A stretch of 64,000 nucleotides of DNA, from assembly GCA_027574665.1 (NCBI GenBank), contig CM050654.1:30895722-30959721 (forward strand), read 5' to 3'. This DNA comes from Rhynochetos jubatus. Lineage: Eukaryota > Chordata > Aves > Eurypygiformes > Rhynochetidae. The position numbers and the translations under genes are program-made. Each line of letters begins with the position of its first letter. Positions within the stretch are counted from its first letter, which is position 1. Shown piece by piece: positions 27,701-42,700 of the stretch. The notes beneath the pieces are model-generated. The model was not told the origin of the DNA and ran no database searches. It saw nothing but the letters and a program-made list of their open reading frames with translations.

Positions 27701-30700
27701 ATGCAAGGATGAGGCACCCCTTACAGCCTTGAGGACTCGGGTCAAACTGAGAAGTCAGTTGACCAAAGCCCATTAGGTGCCCTCGGTAGATGGAGGGAGG
27801 AAAGACATGTTTGTGCAGCCCACTAGCTCAGGGGTGGCCTTTTGTTATCCTTTTGGGGTGCTTGGGAGGAATGCCAACAGAGCTCCAAGAGTCCTGAAGC
27901 TTGAGAGCACTCACTGGTAGTTTTTGGGCTTTTCCCATTACAGAAGCAGGGAGGGAGGAAGCTTAAAGCCCAAACCCCACTTTGGGCACTAACATGCCCC
28001 TTCCTTCCCACTCGCCTAGTTCATGGCCCAGAGACTCTGAAAGATGGGCCTTGGTACACATCACAGGCTGTGTCCCACCTGCCATGTATCAAGGGTTGAG
28101 CACAGCTTCCTTCTGCAAAACGATTCTCATCAAACGCCACGCCCTCACACGACAAGTGTCGAGAGCACAGTATTATCTGTAAAGCCAACATAAAGCATTT
28201 GAGGAAACTACCTTTGCTGCTAAGGCATCTGCTGGACCACTTGCTGATTTGCCATATGCACTGTTATATTATGGTATTTATGAATCACTTGGAATATCTC
28301 TTTGTTTCAGGGAATATATGTTCTTCAGCCTGACCAAATGCAGGTAAAAGAATACTATAGGGTAGGAAATAATCCTTAGAAATGCATTTTCTTTTCTCTC
28401 TCATTTTTGTTTGTCTCATGGGGACCAGTGGCCTTTCTCTGCTCCTTTTGAAGGCAATAGCAGTGCTCCTGCTGACTGCTGTGGTGTGGACTTTGCCTTA
28501 TTGCTCACTAGTTGTAGTCTTGGGGTTCAGAAGACCTCAAGGATGCCCCAACACAGAGGTTGAATCCTGCAGAATAGTGCAAAGTTGTGGGCAGACATGC
28601 CTCTCTAATAGTTCTTGAACCTAGTGCTGGCATGTGGTGGACACAAGCTGTGTCTCCTTTTAACGTGCCCCTGCGCTGAGTGTTGTACCTGAAGTATGTG
28701 TTCTTCCTCCCTTTCTGCAGGGCAGATGAAAGTGGGAAGGCTCCAAGACGGTGCCGTGTTGTCACAGTTGATGACAATTCTTAGGCTGAACAGCTCTGAA
28801 GAAATCCAAAGCTGTTCTGTTCCCTGAAATATCCCTTTGAAACTAAAACAGCATTTCTCTCTGCTTGTTCTCCATCACTCTGACACTGCTGGCCAGCAGA
28901 CAAGCTCTGCCCCTCCCAGGAGAAATTTAGTTCCTGAGGGATTACCAAGATGCATGGAAATGCGAGAAATTGCCAATCTCACAGACTAGTGCTTGTTCCA
29001 CTGGGATGTTGCTGAATTCCCACAGTGTTTCCGTTTTGCTGATTTGTTGTAAGGTCCCACCGCAGCACTGCAGGGTCACCTGCCTCTACTGTCAGTGTGG
29101 TTTGTACTCCTTAAAAACATAATGCTTCGGCTCTCTCTTCAGGGAAACTGGGCCGGTGATACTTGCTTACCTCTTCGAGGGGAGGATATGAACAAAATGT
29201 GTTTGTGCCTGGGAAAACAAAATAGCAGAAGCAGTCAAAGTGCAAACTATGATTATATTTTAAAAGCAGGTTTTTAAGTGTTTGTTCATGTCCTTTCTGT
29301 AATGGAATTATTTCTGGAGGACAGTGCTTTACGAGTTTAATTACTGAAAGTTGCTTTCTAGTCACTAAACTCCCATTCTTTTGAATTGCAGTTCTTAAAT
29401 CCACTTCTTATTCTTGTCTTCATCCCAATTTTTGACCTTGGACTCTACCCCCTGATAAACATGTGCAAATTTAATTTCACGTAAGTACTTGGGGATAGTG
29501 CAGATGCCTCAGTGCTTTTTTTTTTTTTTTTTTTTTGCAGCAAGCGTGCGGAATAGCTTTTAAGGAGAAGAAACACAAATTTCTATCTACTCTTCCCAGT
29601 ACTTGCCTCTACTTCAGCCCCAAGGGGCAGCATCACCCTCTTCCATAGGCCCTGGGAATTCCAGAGGGGAAAATTCAGTGATGTTGGATTCTGCTCTGGA
29701 CAGTTTTTCTCTGAAACCATATATGAGCAGTCCCTCTTTGATCAACATGTTCTTCAACTTATCTCCTGTATCACCCCTAAATAATTCCCTCCTTGAAAAG
29801 TCCCTGTGGGGCCAAATTCATTGTCCCATGGGGGATACGTGTGGTGCTGTGAAAGCAGATTCCACACTAGGATCTGAACCAGTGATTACCTAAGGGGATT
29901 TCCGTATAGCCCAACCATTTTATCCCTAGTCTGTGTTAGCCTTCAAGAAGTGCAGTGTAATAAGAGCAGACCTCCAGCTTGGTTCAGGGACCCACTTTAT
30001 GCATTTTGGGGGATTTTACTTTATCTGAGGTCTGTCTCTGTGGACTGATGCCCTTTAGCAGTGGGAGTATGTTATGTGTACTCATGGAGTGCCTCTACCA
30101 GTGGAGTTTCAGCTGAAGGAACCAAGTTTCAATGCTTCAGCCTCACTTCTCAAGGTGAACTACAGAGTGGGAGGTTGGCTTAAAAATCATGTTCCTAATC
30201 CAAACTGAAATTCTGGATAGACAAAACCACAGTAAACATGGATGGAAGGAGCCTCAGAAGTCTACCCCTTCACCCTGCTGATCCTTTCCCATCATGCTGA
30301 AGTACTTGCCCCTAAAGACATATCAAAGCCTTGTCCAGCCCTGCAATGGTGCCCTTTGGAGAACACACATCAGCAGCTGTGCTTCTCCATGCTACCATGG
30401 TGTCAGCCTGTGCCCTCACTGAGCCCCAGCTCGACAGAAAACTTCCTGCCTGATGGCTGGTTCACAGACTAGTTCACCAGCAGCACAGACTCATGCACCA
30501 GTTGGGACTGAAGGCCATGCTGTTTCTGTCCCCCCGGGTGCAGGATACCATCAGGTGCCTATCCAGTTTAGGTATTGAAGTGGCTGTGGAAACACTGTAG
30601 CTTGCAGGGTGTTAGTTTGTGGGGCTGCAAAGGTTTGTGCTGCAAAATCCCAACGCAGCATTGAAGATCAGAACCATTTTTTTTATTACAAGATGCAAGC

Positions 30701-33700
30701 AGTAAATATTTTCTTATCAGAGCATCTAATTGAGCCAGAACTTAGGTTCCTAGTCTGGATTTGCCACAGCCGAGTCAATGGTCTGGGTTCACATTCCAGA
30801 TTACAAGGAGTGGAGACCACTGAATCTAGCTTGTTTCGAATCTTGACACCTCAGTACTCAGTTTGGACTAGCTGTTCTGAGCCTGTTTTATTCTGCTTTA
30901 TATCAGATTGTCTCATGTTGCACTGGTTTTGCTCCGAGTTCAGAAGCAAGCTCTTTATTCTCCAGAAATATAAACCTATTGGCATGAGAAATAGCCCAGA
31001 ATGATGCCACAGATGGTCAGAAACATCGATGACACAAACTACACGTTTTTCTGCTTCTCATTCTGGCTGCTGAATAGCGTGCTACTTTTCTTTTGCCTTC
31101 CCAAAAGGGACTTGAAGATATATAATTTCTAGTACTGCTTCCAACGTCACAGGTTAACATAATGCCATGAGCTATTCCCACTAGAAGAGCTGGGAACAAG
31201 ATAATATGAAACTTGCAAGCAAAGAGCTTTTTTCATGGTATATCAGTTTTAATTGGCCTCAGTGCTGGCCTCATACAGAATAATAGAATAGTTTTAAGTT
31301 AAATGATTGGCAATTTAAACAGCATGTCATCCCCAGTGCCACCTGTTGGACAGTTTATTACATAGTTTTGGCACATCTTTCACTTGGAGGAATGGTATTC
31401 TGTATTTTAAATTACTTTTTTTTCTTAATGGTACCTCTTTCATTTGCTCCATAGACCTATTAGGAAAATGGCAACAGGTATGATCCTCGCAGGGATGGCA
31501 TTTGGACTTGCGGCTATTGTAGAAGTCAAAATAAATGTAAGTATAGCACAAGGGATTCCTCAGAAATACTTTCTTTCCCTGGGGAGTTTTTACTGGTGCC
31601 TGTTAGATAATCCTTTATCCATTGTCTTCCTTGGTTGTAAGTTTTAATGTGTTCTTTACAATTAAGCATACCGATACAGTTGCTAATGGTAATTCTTACT
31701 TTGTCTACTTTTCCCTTTCTTTCTCTCTGTCTCTTTCTCTCTTTCTAGTCTTTGCAGTTTTGCTGTACCGGTCATCTGTATTGGTCTATATTCTAGATTT
31801 CCATCTTCAAAGTGCTTGACAGACATCTAGTTAATGCTAGTGATTAATTCCCAAAAGGTAGTCTGTTCTCTCTCCTATTTCTTGCTGTAGCTTGCCTGTA
31901 TTTTACTGTTTGGGGTTTTTTTGTGTGTGGTGGTTTTGGGTTTTTTAAATGTAATTACTTTCCTACATTAGGGTGGGGATATGGATTTTTACAAGCTGAA
32001 TAGTTTCCCCAGTGGGGCAGGTGAATGCAGTCACTTCCATAGCCACAGGCATCTGGACTGCCAGGCCTCCTCAGGCAGGATGGCAGCAAATCACATGTAA
32101 ATTTGGTGTTAGCCCCTGCAGAGTGGTACCATTTGTTTCTGGCCTGTGACCAGCCTTGTGCAGACTTTGGCTGACCTTTGTCTCACTGAAGTTACTGTAG
32201 GATTAATTTTTAAAGTTCCCATGTATACGTAAAATGTTCTGTTAGAGCGGCTGGCACACAGCCCTAAATTAACATCTGCTGGTTCCTCGGGTGAATCCAC
32301 TGACAAGTCTCCTGCTGAAATGAGTTTTTGTGGGTTCAGGTCTTCTTTCTGATCTCTGTGTGGGCAAAGAAATGTGCTCGTTGCCACTACCAGCAGCTCT
32401 GGCCGAGCACTGAAAGTCTGCTCTGCCAGTGGGTGACTCTTCCAGGCAGGGGCAAGGTGAGTTAGAGCTTCCCTGGGCATGGAAATTTTACCCTGAAGGC
32501 CAGTAAAAGCTCTAGGAAGGGCATAGGATGGCCCATAGGATTGTCTTGTCTGTGGGTAGCACAGGTGAAAACCTACAGTAATGGAATTTGCTGGATAACA
32601 TTAACAGGCCTGTTGGTCCTGAGCAGCACAAGGGTCCCGGTAAATCAGTGACACCCTGTTCTCTTTGACAGCGTGTCTCCCCATTGACTTGGGTTCAAAC
32701 TTCCCTGCCTGCAATACCCAAATTATAGGATGTTACAGAAAGAAGCTAATAGCTCTGAAGTATTGCTGGCAGCTACTTGAAAGTAAAGTGAGGAAAAAAG
32801 AGGTATGGGTTTTTTTTTTTTTTTTAAATCCTTTTAGATCTGCAGGTAGTACAGGGCTGGCACTGATTGATGTGCTCTTTCTAGGAAATGATTCCTGACA
32901 GAAAGAGATACCTCTGTGCTGGAGGCATTGGCTTCCCTTTCTCAGGAAACAGGGAATAATATCTGTACAGTCAGCTGTTAAATAGCATGGTGTCAAGTGG
33001 TGCAAAAGCACCGATTGCAGACATGGAGCTGGACTGGGATTTTCAAAACTGCTTAGCTTCTGGCCTAATTCTTTTCCCAGTCACTGACTGCAGTGGGAAA
33101 TAATTATTCTGGTCACTGCTTTTGAAAGCTAAGCACAATTTTTTTCCATTCTGATATGGCAGTTGGTTAAATCCAGGCACTAGGGAGCTGTATAATGAAA
33201 GCAGTGACATTGTTCTTCCCACCCAGCAGTTGTGTAGCCTGTGCACTTAGTAGTGTGGACAGTTTTTGGGAGGAAGGATAAGTTGGTTATTGAGCTACTA
33301 TAAGGAAACCTCCCTAAATGAGATTTATGTTCAGTTTTCTCTTAGTGCAACTTCTGATGAGGAAGGCATGGAAAAGTGTCATTACAGAGAGGAAGACTGT
33401 TATGGCTAAAAATGAAGAGATATTAAAGTGCTAATAAAGCATAAAGATGGCACTTAAAGCCTTTTACTTTAATTAGGAAACCGACATGCCACGACTTGTC
33501 CCAGGAGAAAGTTTAATTCGAGTCCTGAATTTGGCAAAGGACCCTGTTCGAGTGACAATCCAAGACCAGGACCTATTTCAGCAGCCTGTGGAGGCTTTTC
33601 AGGTAAGGGCTGGAAGGCCTACATTGCGTCCCATTGAAGAAAGGGTGGGCCTTTTTTCAGGCATTCTCTAATAAATCCCACAGATGCTATAGCTGCTTCT

Positions 33701-36700
33701 TCTCTTCCTTAGAAATGCATGGGAATAGCTTTAAAAATTGAGCATATTAGTTCTGTGGATGAGACAGAAATGGAAAGTTTGGATACATATTTCCACGGCA
33801 AAGGAGGAGATGGCTGACCACATTCACCTGTAGTTAGGAATAAAGGATAACTGTCCTGAGATGAGCATGTAGAGACATTCAACTTGCATTTCTCAGTGCT
33901 CAGATCGGGTGTTGCTGATGGGATCTGGATGGCATCTGAAAAGTATTTACCTGCAAAGGAGGAAAGAAAGGGGAAGGCTTTCTGGGTGTGGGTGCTGGGT
34001 TGTTTCCCATTTCAGCTTCCAGATTACTTTACTGGTCAGCCTAGTTTGGGACTCAGCCCAGCAGTCCATTGGCCACCAGCAGCCTGTTGTGTTTTAGATA
34101 TGGACCCATCAGGGCGGAGCAGGGCCAGGGGAAAGAGTTGCTGAGTGGGCAGAAGGTGTTCCCAGATTTTTGGATTGCACCCAGTAAGGGAAGGTACTTC
34201 AAGCTCTGGCTTGACCAGGCCAAAGCCTAGAGGTCAGTGTAGGTCCTTTGCTGTAGAAGGCAGCTCTGCCTGTTGACCTCGCTTTATAGGACAGGGTTGC
34301 ACTTGGTGGGAAGAACCAGATCATTTGTCATCTGAAGAAAGTGTAACCAAGTTTGTTTTTTCCACAGAACCCAGCTGAGTACTCAAAATTAATATTGAAT
34401 GGAGAGCAACAGAGCCTTCGTTTCACCCTGGAACATCAAGGATTGTCTCTTGCTTTTAACTACACCGTGAAGGAAAAATCAGTATACAGCTTAATTGTTT
34501 TTGAGGCAGAAGGAAGCCTATCAAGCTGCTTAGTGAGTGTGGGAGTGAAGTGTAAATACAGTATTAATTCAATGGCTGGGATGATACAATGGGGTAATAG
34601 GCTCATTAATTCATTTGCTCAGTTGCAATGTCTGTCTGATTGCTCTCAGATGCTCTAAACCTGACTTCTTAGCTAGCGGCACTGAATCTATACGCATTTC
34701 TGCTGGTTGATTAATAGAGGCGTTATGGCATCTGAGAGTTTCTGGGCACACTTTAATCCAGTGAATGCTGCAGTGGGAGAGCAGAGTCATGCCTGCTAGG
34801 CAGCAGAGCTTGAGAGAGCTGAGGAAACAGAGAGCCAGAGATTTTCCCCAAAAGATGGTTCTATAAAGCAAAGATGTTAAAGAGGCTCTAGGGCTGGGCA
34901 TGGAATAAAAGCATCAGAGGAATGATTCTGGGTTTAGTTATTGCAAGTGTTTAGTGAAAATGCACAGAAGGCCCATTTGTTTTGCTGAACAGAATAAATG
35001 ATTAAGCTCATTTCAGGCTCTGCAGCAGAGCCGGCTGCGTTTGGACTTTTGTGTATTGCTGCAGCAATTGGAGAGAGGCATATGGCATGTACAGGGACAG
35101 ATTCTGATATCTTTTTTTATGCATAGCTGTATCCTAAGAAGCTCTCTTGAAATGAATTGTGTTATTGCACATTGTGGCAGGCGTGTAAATGCCATCAGAA
35201 TCTGTCCTCGTGCTAAAATATCAATTATGTTTACAGTTCTTCAGCCTCCTACCTTGCAGAGTTGCCACACCAAGCATTCAGTACTGTAGAGTAGAAATCA
35301 CGTAACTGTTTTTAAAAATAAGGATTTTTAAGAATTTGTTGTTTCCTACACTGGGGTGTTTTTTCTGCTTTATGATTTAGAGCCTGGGGCTCATTATCAC
35401 ACAAGGTTCTGAAGTTTCCCTGTGACCCTGATGACTGGGTGCTGTTACCATAAGACATGGATACTTGTACAGTGATTTTCATGCAGTCCTTAAGAAGTGA
35501 AAGCCGGTGACAGGCTGGGGCAGAACAATCTCTGAGCTTCAGTACATCTCTGTGCTGCCCTAGCTATCTAGCCTGTGCTTAAATTAACGCCCACCGTGGC
35601 ACAGGCAGGTTCCCATGTGCAGGCGAACATCCGTGCTTTTGGGTGATGCTTCTGACCTGTCATTCTCAGCTGTCGATAAGGGAGGTGTAGGAGACAGTGT
35701 GGTAGATAATACTCACTTTTCCAGCATTGCAACACAAGGAAGGCAATGCCAGCATCACTGCTGTGTTACAGGGCTTGCCTGGAGTAGCCATGACCCAACC
35801 CAGCCTCCCTTACTGCTGGGTTTGGCCCCCTCCCTCAAGTGGAGGTGTTTTCCTGGAAGAATCCGATCTGAAATTGGTTTATTCTCCTTTGTGGGCTGTT
35901 GAGTAGGCAGGAAATGAATTTGAGAGCTCTGGGGATCACTGGTGAAAGCAAGTAATAATTTGGCTGGCCAGTCTGCAATGAACTAGAGTGTTAATCCCCA
36001 TGTGTCTCCTACGGAAAAAAAATGATGTTGTTGTTTATTATTTATTGCTGTGATATTTATTATTCACTGTGGCCATTTATTATTTAGGGAATACGTTATT
36101 TGTGGGCCAGCACAGCACACAAGTTCAATAGGCATTTTACAGGTATACTGAAATCTTGATCCTTGGTCTCAGAAGCTCAGGGTTTAACATCAGGAAGAAC
36201 GTGTGAAGAAATGGCTAAAAAATTTTAAGAGCAAGCCAGTTTCTGAAGGTAGATTCAGTCCCTTTGGCTTGCTTGGGTTCTGTCTGTGGGAAACGCAGAT
36301 TGAAATTGCCCTGCCAGCTTAAGCGGACGTTGCACAGCTGGGGGTTTCTACCCGCCAGGAACCTTGCTCTGTATTCTTTTTGTGTGGTATCCATTTCAGG
36401 GCAGGGATGTGTCTTTACGGTCATCTTTTGAGCATTGTACACCAACTAGGCTCTCCTCAAATGGATGTCGATCATGTTAACTGTTGAGCTGATGCTTTAG
36501 CTGTCTAGTCTTGAATACTGAGGGTCAGGGAAAATGAGTGATACGTGATAATCCCAGCAGTTCCTCTTGGCTTTAGGCTTCTGTCACGTCTGTGAGGATG
36601 CTGACACTCAAGGTCTGAAAGTCAGGCAGTGGCAGGTTTTGTAGGAGTTAGGCACTCACATTTAATTGTGACTAATTATTGAAGAGGCTAATGGGGATAA

Positions 36701-39700
36701 TGCTCTCTTGCTATCTTCAGATCAAGACAAATACTTTTTTAGAATGGTGACTGGCTGAAACTTGGTAGCCTTTGTTATGCAGGAGATGAGGAAAAAATTG
36801 TGTGATCTCATCCTAAGCCCTTGGTGGAGCTGAAATTTTGCCATTAGCTTCATTGTACCAGGACTTCAGTTCTGTGGCTTGCTGTAACGTTTATGTGAGA
36901 GTCCAGCTGATTTCCATGCGCTTTGCAGCATGTCTAACTCCACAGACACTAGCATTTTCTGCTACACCTCGTTATAAGGCAGCATTAGTAAATATGTTTG
37001 AATATTTTTTTTTCTTCTCATCTTTAGATTACAGACTTGGAAGCAAAGCCAGAAAATGGTTTGGCAGCTGTTAGGTAGGAATGACTTTTTTTTTTGAGCA
37101 TTTGAAGGTGGTGGGAGCGAGGGAAACTGCTTTTGTCTAATGCAAACTGTATGTAACATAACCCAGATGTTCTCATGTTGGAATCTAATCCACACTTCTC
37201 ATGGAAGACTCAAGTGTCAGCTGCGTAGGCTTGACAGTGTGTCACCTCCCACACTTGCCATGCAGAGCTGAGCGTTATTCCTGCTTACTGCCTAGGTTAG
37301 TCTGGGCTGAGATGCCAACATAAAAGATCTCCTCCCTTAGAAGTGTGGTAAATCCATCTCACTCTGTCCACTTCTTTAGGAAAGAAGGGGAAGGAGCTAT
37401 TTGGAAAGGAGTTGTTGCCACTTGTCCTCTGCGAACTGCCAACCCATGGTGAGCTTTTATCTCACCCAGCCTCATGCACAAATGGCTACTAAATTGGATA
37501 TAGCAGCAATTTTAAGTCCTTGTAAACAATTCAGCAGGACATTGGGCTCTGCTTAAGCAGCTAGTCTACTTTCCTAATTTGAGCTAGTCCACGAACAGTC
37601 CTGTGCTGAGCTGCCATCTCTCTGAGGTCACTTACTTACCTCCATCACCAGACCTGTGCAGCAGGGCTGTTGGGATGCAGAAGCAGCAACTTCGCAAAAA
37701 AAAAAAAAAAAAGAGGATTCCAGATATACTGAGGATTTATGCAAGTTGCAATATGAAAAGAAACCCACACAGCCAAAAACCCAAACCCAACCAACCAAAA
37801 GAAACCTTCAAAAATGTTAGATAGTATAAAACAATGTCCAACTCCCTTATCTGAAAGCCTGTGTTGACAGAGCAGGAGAGCAATAGCTCTTCATAGCCCT
37901 GTGCTTGTGAAGGCTTCTACTGACTAAACATCCCCTTGGAGGCCTGATTAATACCTGCAGTCAGGAATGTTTTATATTTTCCTGTGAACATTTCTGACAA
38001 AATCCTGAAACTTTCTGTTCAACAATGTGTGAAGAGGTTTCACTAGGAAGAAACCTTTTTTTCCACTGAAAAGTTACTTTTGTTAAACACAACTGTCTTC
38101 AGGGATTTCAGCCCCATCTTAAGAAATGAAAACCAAAATATTTTAAAACATAGGTCAAACGAAAAGTGGTTGGTTTTGCTAACAATTTTTGAGTTGTCGA
38201 AAGGAAACTGTCTTTCATGTATGAAAAAACATATAAACACTGGTTAAAAAACCCCTAAACATTCTCATTAAAGTTTTGATTTTGATGAAAATCTCTTATT
38301 TTGCTAGAAAACTCTTACCCACTGGTAGAAACCCCTTGGCAAGCATGCCAGCGTGGTGCACATGCTCATCGGGACACTCAGCTTTATAGTTTCGTGGGGT
38401 GAGCTGGGGCTCTGTCTTCTTAAACAGCCACAGAACAATCTTGGAAGGTCTCTTCTCAGAGATTGCCTGGAAGTCCTAACCTACAAAAAGTGAGGGTCAC
38501 TGTTCATGTGAGAAAGAGTAAGAGGGTAAAATTACACAGCAAGGGAAAACTAATCTTGTATTGAAAAGCTAGGCAACGAATCAGGTGAATATTTTTGTAG
38601 CTTGCAGGAGAGGCTGTCAACCTTATGAAGTTACAGAATGCTTTGGGAGAGTGAGCGTGCTTCTTCTGAAGTGTCTGATGTCATGCTTCTCTTGCCCTGT
38701 CTGACAACCCAATGAAATATGTTTTCTTTGCAGATTCATTAATGGTTTGAGCCAAGATGTCAACCTCACCATTGACAGCAAACGGTTCATTGCTGTTCAG
38801 AAAAACTACAACGCTTCTGAGTACTTGCTGCTAGAGAGGGACAAGTAAGTTTCCATTGTTGTGCTGAAGGTCCTTGCTGAGGCCTTTCCTTGCATACAAT
38901 GGGGATTTTCTCAGTTGAATATCAAAACCTTCATAGCTATTGTCTTGGCATTTGGTTGTGGGGGCAGATGTTTGTTAAAAAGCAGAATTATCGGCTCTGC
39001 GCAGAGCAGGTGCTCCCGGCCGCTTGTGTGTGTGCTGAAGCATCGTGAATTCAGTCTGCAAAGTGACAAAGCCAAAGGACAGCAAATCAGTCTCTCTGGG
39101 TGTAATAAGCAGTTGAACAGATTGAGTCTCCAAACAGTGTCAGCGATAGCTTCCTTCCGGTGGCTTACTGCTTTGATAAGATGAAATCAGTAGGAACAAA
39201 GCTTGGAAACTTTATTCCCATGACATCCTAATTTAGGCTGTAATCTGAGTTTTCTCAGGGTCAGGTCAGGGGAATTTTGTAAATCCAAAAAGCCTTTTGA
39301 AGAAGTCCAGGTACAGCACTTAACTTTCTCTGAGCTTTTATTCCCATTACGTGGGGGTGTGGCGGGAAGAAATTGGCCATTCTTGTTCATCTGTTCGCAG
39401 AGTAAGGTGGGACATGGTGAGGTTCCCTCTGCCACTTGATGCCTGCTCTCTTTTGATATTCTCATGCCCAAGCTCTTAGTGTTAGGGTGCTCTCAGGGAA
39501 AGGCCAATTCATATTCCGTGCTAGAAAGCATTGTTATGTGGGCTGGTAACCACAAGTAACGTTACATGGCTTTGCAGACTGGGCTTGCTAAACAGGGGCT
39601 CCATATGGCCTTGGTCTGGCAGCGTTGGAGTTGGCTCTTACAGGGTGTTTCTGGTGTTTGCAGTGTTTCTAAACAAGCCTAATGGCTTTTCTCTGCATCA

Positions 39701-42700
39701 GCTCCATCCAAAATATTTATTGCTCCAATTTAGTGGGATGCAGCAGCCATTGTGGCAATGCTGCTGAGCCACTGTGCCATCTCACACATCCAAAATCAGA
39801 AGAACAAACATGAAGGCTAATTTGCTCTACTGAAAGGAAACAAAGTGGCTTGTGGGTGCACATCTCTGATTTCCCGAAGGCTGCTTGAGCCTGGATAGCT
39901 CATCTGACCCACTGTTCCTGAAGGAGTGGAGAAAAGTTTGGAAGGCAAATAAACCTGGGGGGAGGGGGGGGGGGCGGCGGAATGAGTTGCAGGAAGAAGC
40001 AGAAATCATTAAAAAATATTAGCAATAGCCCAGGTCATGAGGTGAACTCCAGTCAGTGCCTAAGTGTTTCAAGAAAAGATGGCAAAAGCTGTAGTGGTCA
40101 CCTGACATAAAAGTTACTGCAGCTTTACATCATACCTCCTCCCTCCTCCATTGTAAGGGCATGCTTGATAGCTCTGCTCTGTGCTCTTTGTCTGTGGGAC
40201 TAACTGGGAAATACTGTACTTCATCTTTGTATCTAGATATAATAATGGAAAATGCATAACTGAAACGGGAGAATTCACCCTGGAGCTGGGGCTGCTCGAC
40301 TTTGGTGCCTCATACACCGTTGTGATAACCAATGTAAGTGTCCCTGTGATGGCAACAAACTCATTCTGCTCTCGCCTCTGCAGTGCTTTTGTTCTTATGT
40401 TTGTGACTCCCACTTGCTTTCTCCACCCTGTGAGACCTGGGCAGTAGCCATCTGAAGGCTGTCCATTATACAAGGGCTAGTAAAAGGTTTTGGTACCTAC
40501 ACAAGGAAGGTGGGTGGGCACTCATTCCACCTCACACTGTGATTCTGTCAGATCTCATGGGTTAAACAAGAAGTAACATCTTTTCCTTGATGGAAATCCT
40601 CCATGGAAAATCACGTGATGTGCGTTTGTGCTGGTCTCACGGCATCCTTGTGCAGTTAACACTGGCCCAGTGCGCTGCAAAGAGCTATTACAGTCTTCCA
40701 AGAGCTGACTCTGCTTGTGGTTTTTAAAGTACTGTACCTGGTGGTACCTCACACCTGAGAAACTCTGCAGAAAGTCTGCTGTATCCTCACGTTTAACTGT
40801 TGATCTAAAGGCTGATCTTCCAAGACTTGTAGATTATGCATGAGAGGAAGAGGGGCAAAGGGTTGAGGGAGGAGGTTGGTGAGATTGTGTATCTGTTTTT
40901 CTCCTTCTCCCTGTACAGCTCATCTGGAGTGTAGTGTAAAGTCAAGGCATGGTTTTCTGAACAACCCAGCCCCGATGGGGCATGAGCACCGCTGAGCGGG
41001 TGGATTCCTTTCCTTGCCTGCCAGCCTCTTAGGCATGCTGCTCCAACCCTGGTCCAGCTGGCAGGAGCCACGGAGATGAACGTGATCAGCTTAGTTCCCT
41101 TTTTAACCTTTCCACTGCACAGGCACACAGACAAACCAGGTCTGACAGGACACACTGCTAAGCTGCCCTCTGAGACTTTGACTGTGTTGTGATGAGCAGA
41201 GCAAAGTGCTGTCAGCTACTCCCTGGCAGTAACATCTCCCTCTTGGGCAATTAATGGGAGCTGTTCATGTCTGCAGAGTCCAGATACGTTGGGGGGAAAA
41301 GTATAGCTGCAAAGCACCTGGCACTTGTACTACTTAACTTGAGTAGCTAGAGTGGGATACACAGTCCTGGAGGGAACAGGCAGATGCTGCCATCTGCGAG
41401 TGCAGAGATTTATGTACATAAAACACACATTTGAAGTGATGTTGGCCAGGCCCTTCTTCTGTGGCTGCAAGCCTCTTTCACCAGATGAAAAACCAAGTAG
41501 AGAAGTTGCACGAAGAATATGATACCAAGGGTATTGCCCCAGAGCCTCTGGTAATGCAACTGAGTCAGGACCAGGTGAGGTAGATGTGTCCCACACCACT
41601 GTGGGCAAGGACTCCAGTTTGTGGTCCCATCTACAAAGGTCCCTGCTGTTGCCATGGCTGCTCGCGGGTGGCTCTGTGCCTCAGCCCTTCTGGACCCCGA
41701 GACAGACCTTTAATCTTCTTGACCCTCCGTTTTTCCATCTCTTTACCTGTGTTTCCCTGCTTCTGTAGACTGTTAGTTTGCTCCAGGCCAAGATAACTTT
41801 TAATTATTGCAGTGATTTGTACTGAGCCCTGCTCCTCTGCCAGGAGTGCTATATAGAAGAACAAAGAATGCAATATATTAGTCTGCTAATGTGGCTTGAA
41901 CCATGATACTTAAATCATGGTGATGTTGCCTTCTACGCAGCCTTCCTCAGTGTGCAGTTATAGTGTGGTGCTTGTAACATTTCTTTATGGGCTAAAGAGC
42001 AATGTGCAGCTCCTCTCACCCCTTTTAGCCTGCTAAAATACAGTGTCTTGATTTGCCTCCCTGTGTGGTGATTAAGTACACCTCATAAATGTCCCTTGTA
42101 TTTTCCCAAGTACTCTCCTTAAACATGAGGTTTTCTGCCTGAAGTCAGCGCAGCCTAGTGTTTTCCTGGCTACTAGTCAAATCTCTCTGCCTTGGAGCCT
42201 TTGTGCATCAGAGGCAGTATTAATTACACCTGGGAAAGCAAACAAGAATGAAGAATACAGCTACCATAACTATCTGAATACATCGAATACAGGGCAGTCT
42301 CTGCTTTTCTTGGTGCTCCTGAACTGGATTTGTTTGGGTGTCACTGTTACCGTAGGGCAGTTGTACAGTGTTGAATGGGAGCCCTGGCCATGTGGCTGCG
42401 ATGAGCATTTATCCTCCTATTCTCTTCTGGCCCTGGGGACAGCAGCAGGTCACAGGCTCTTCACAAGTACCACACTGGCTTTTTCAAACCCCACTACAGA
42501 AGGCAACATGGTGGTTCGCAATAACTCACTCAGCTCTTGCAGTATGTGAACGAGCTGGGATGCTCCACCCTGCCACCTCTGCCCTGTGCAGGAAGAGCCA
42601 GCCTGTTCCCAACAGGCTTGGAAATGGCAGGGGCAAGACCCGGAGTTTTGCTTCCAGGGTAGAGCTTTGCTTCCACTGTTACTTAAAACTTCATTTTGGT

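Larger units (their letters stand above)
29481..33476 (+). other. SLC15A2: SLC15A2 introns 13 and 14
   Basis: 2.0 kb and 1.9 kb flanking exon 14. They contain the T21 decoy acceptor, the CT-rich tract at 31.7 kb and a T run near 32.81 kb. No other element seen. Confidence 0.8.
33603..38733 (+). other. SLC15A2: SLC15A2 introns 15 to 17
   Basis: 0.8 kb, 2.5 kb and 1.7 kb. They hold the TTTATTATT-rich patch and an A-run near 37.70 kb. No extra exon was found in this extracellular-domain region. Confidence 0.8.
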
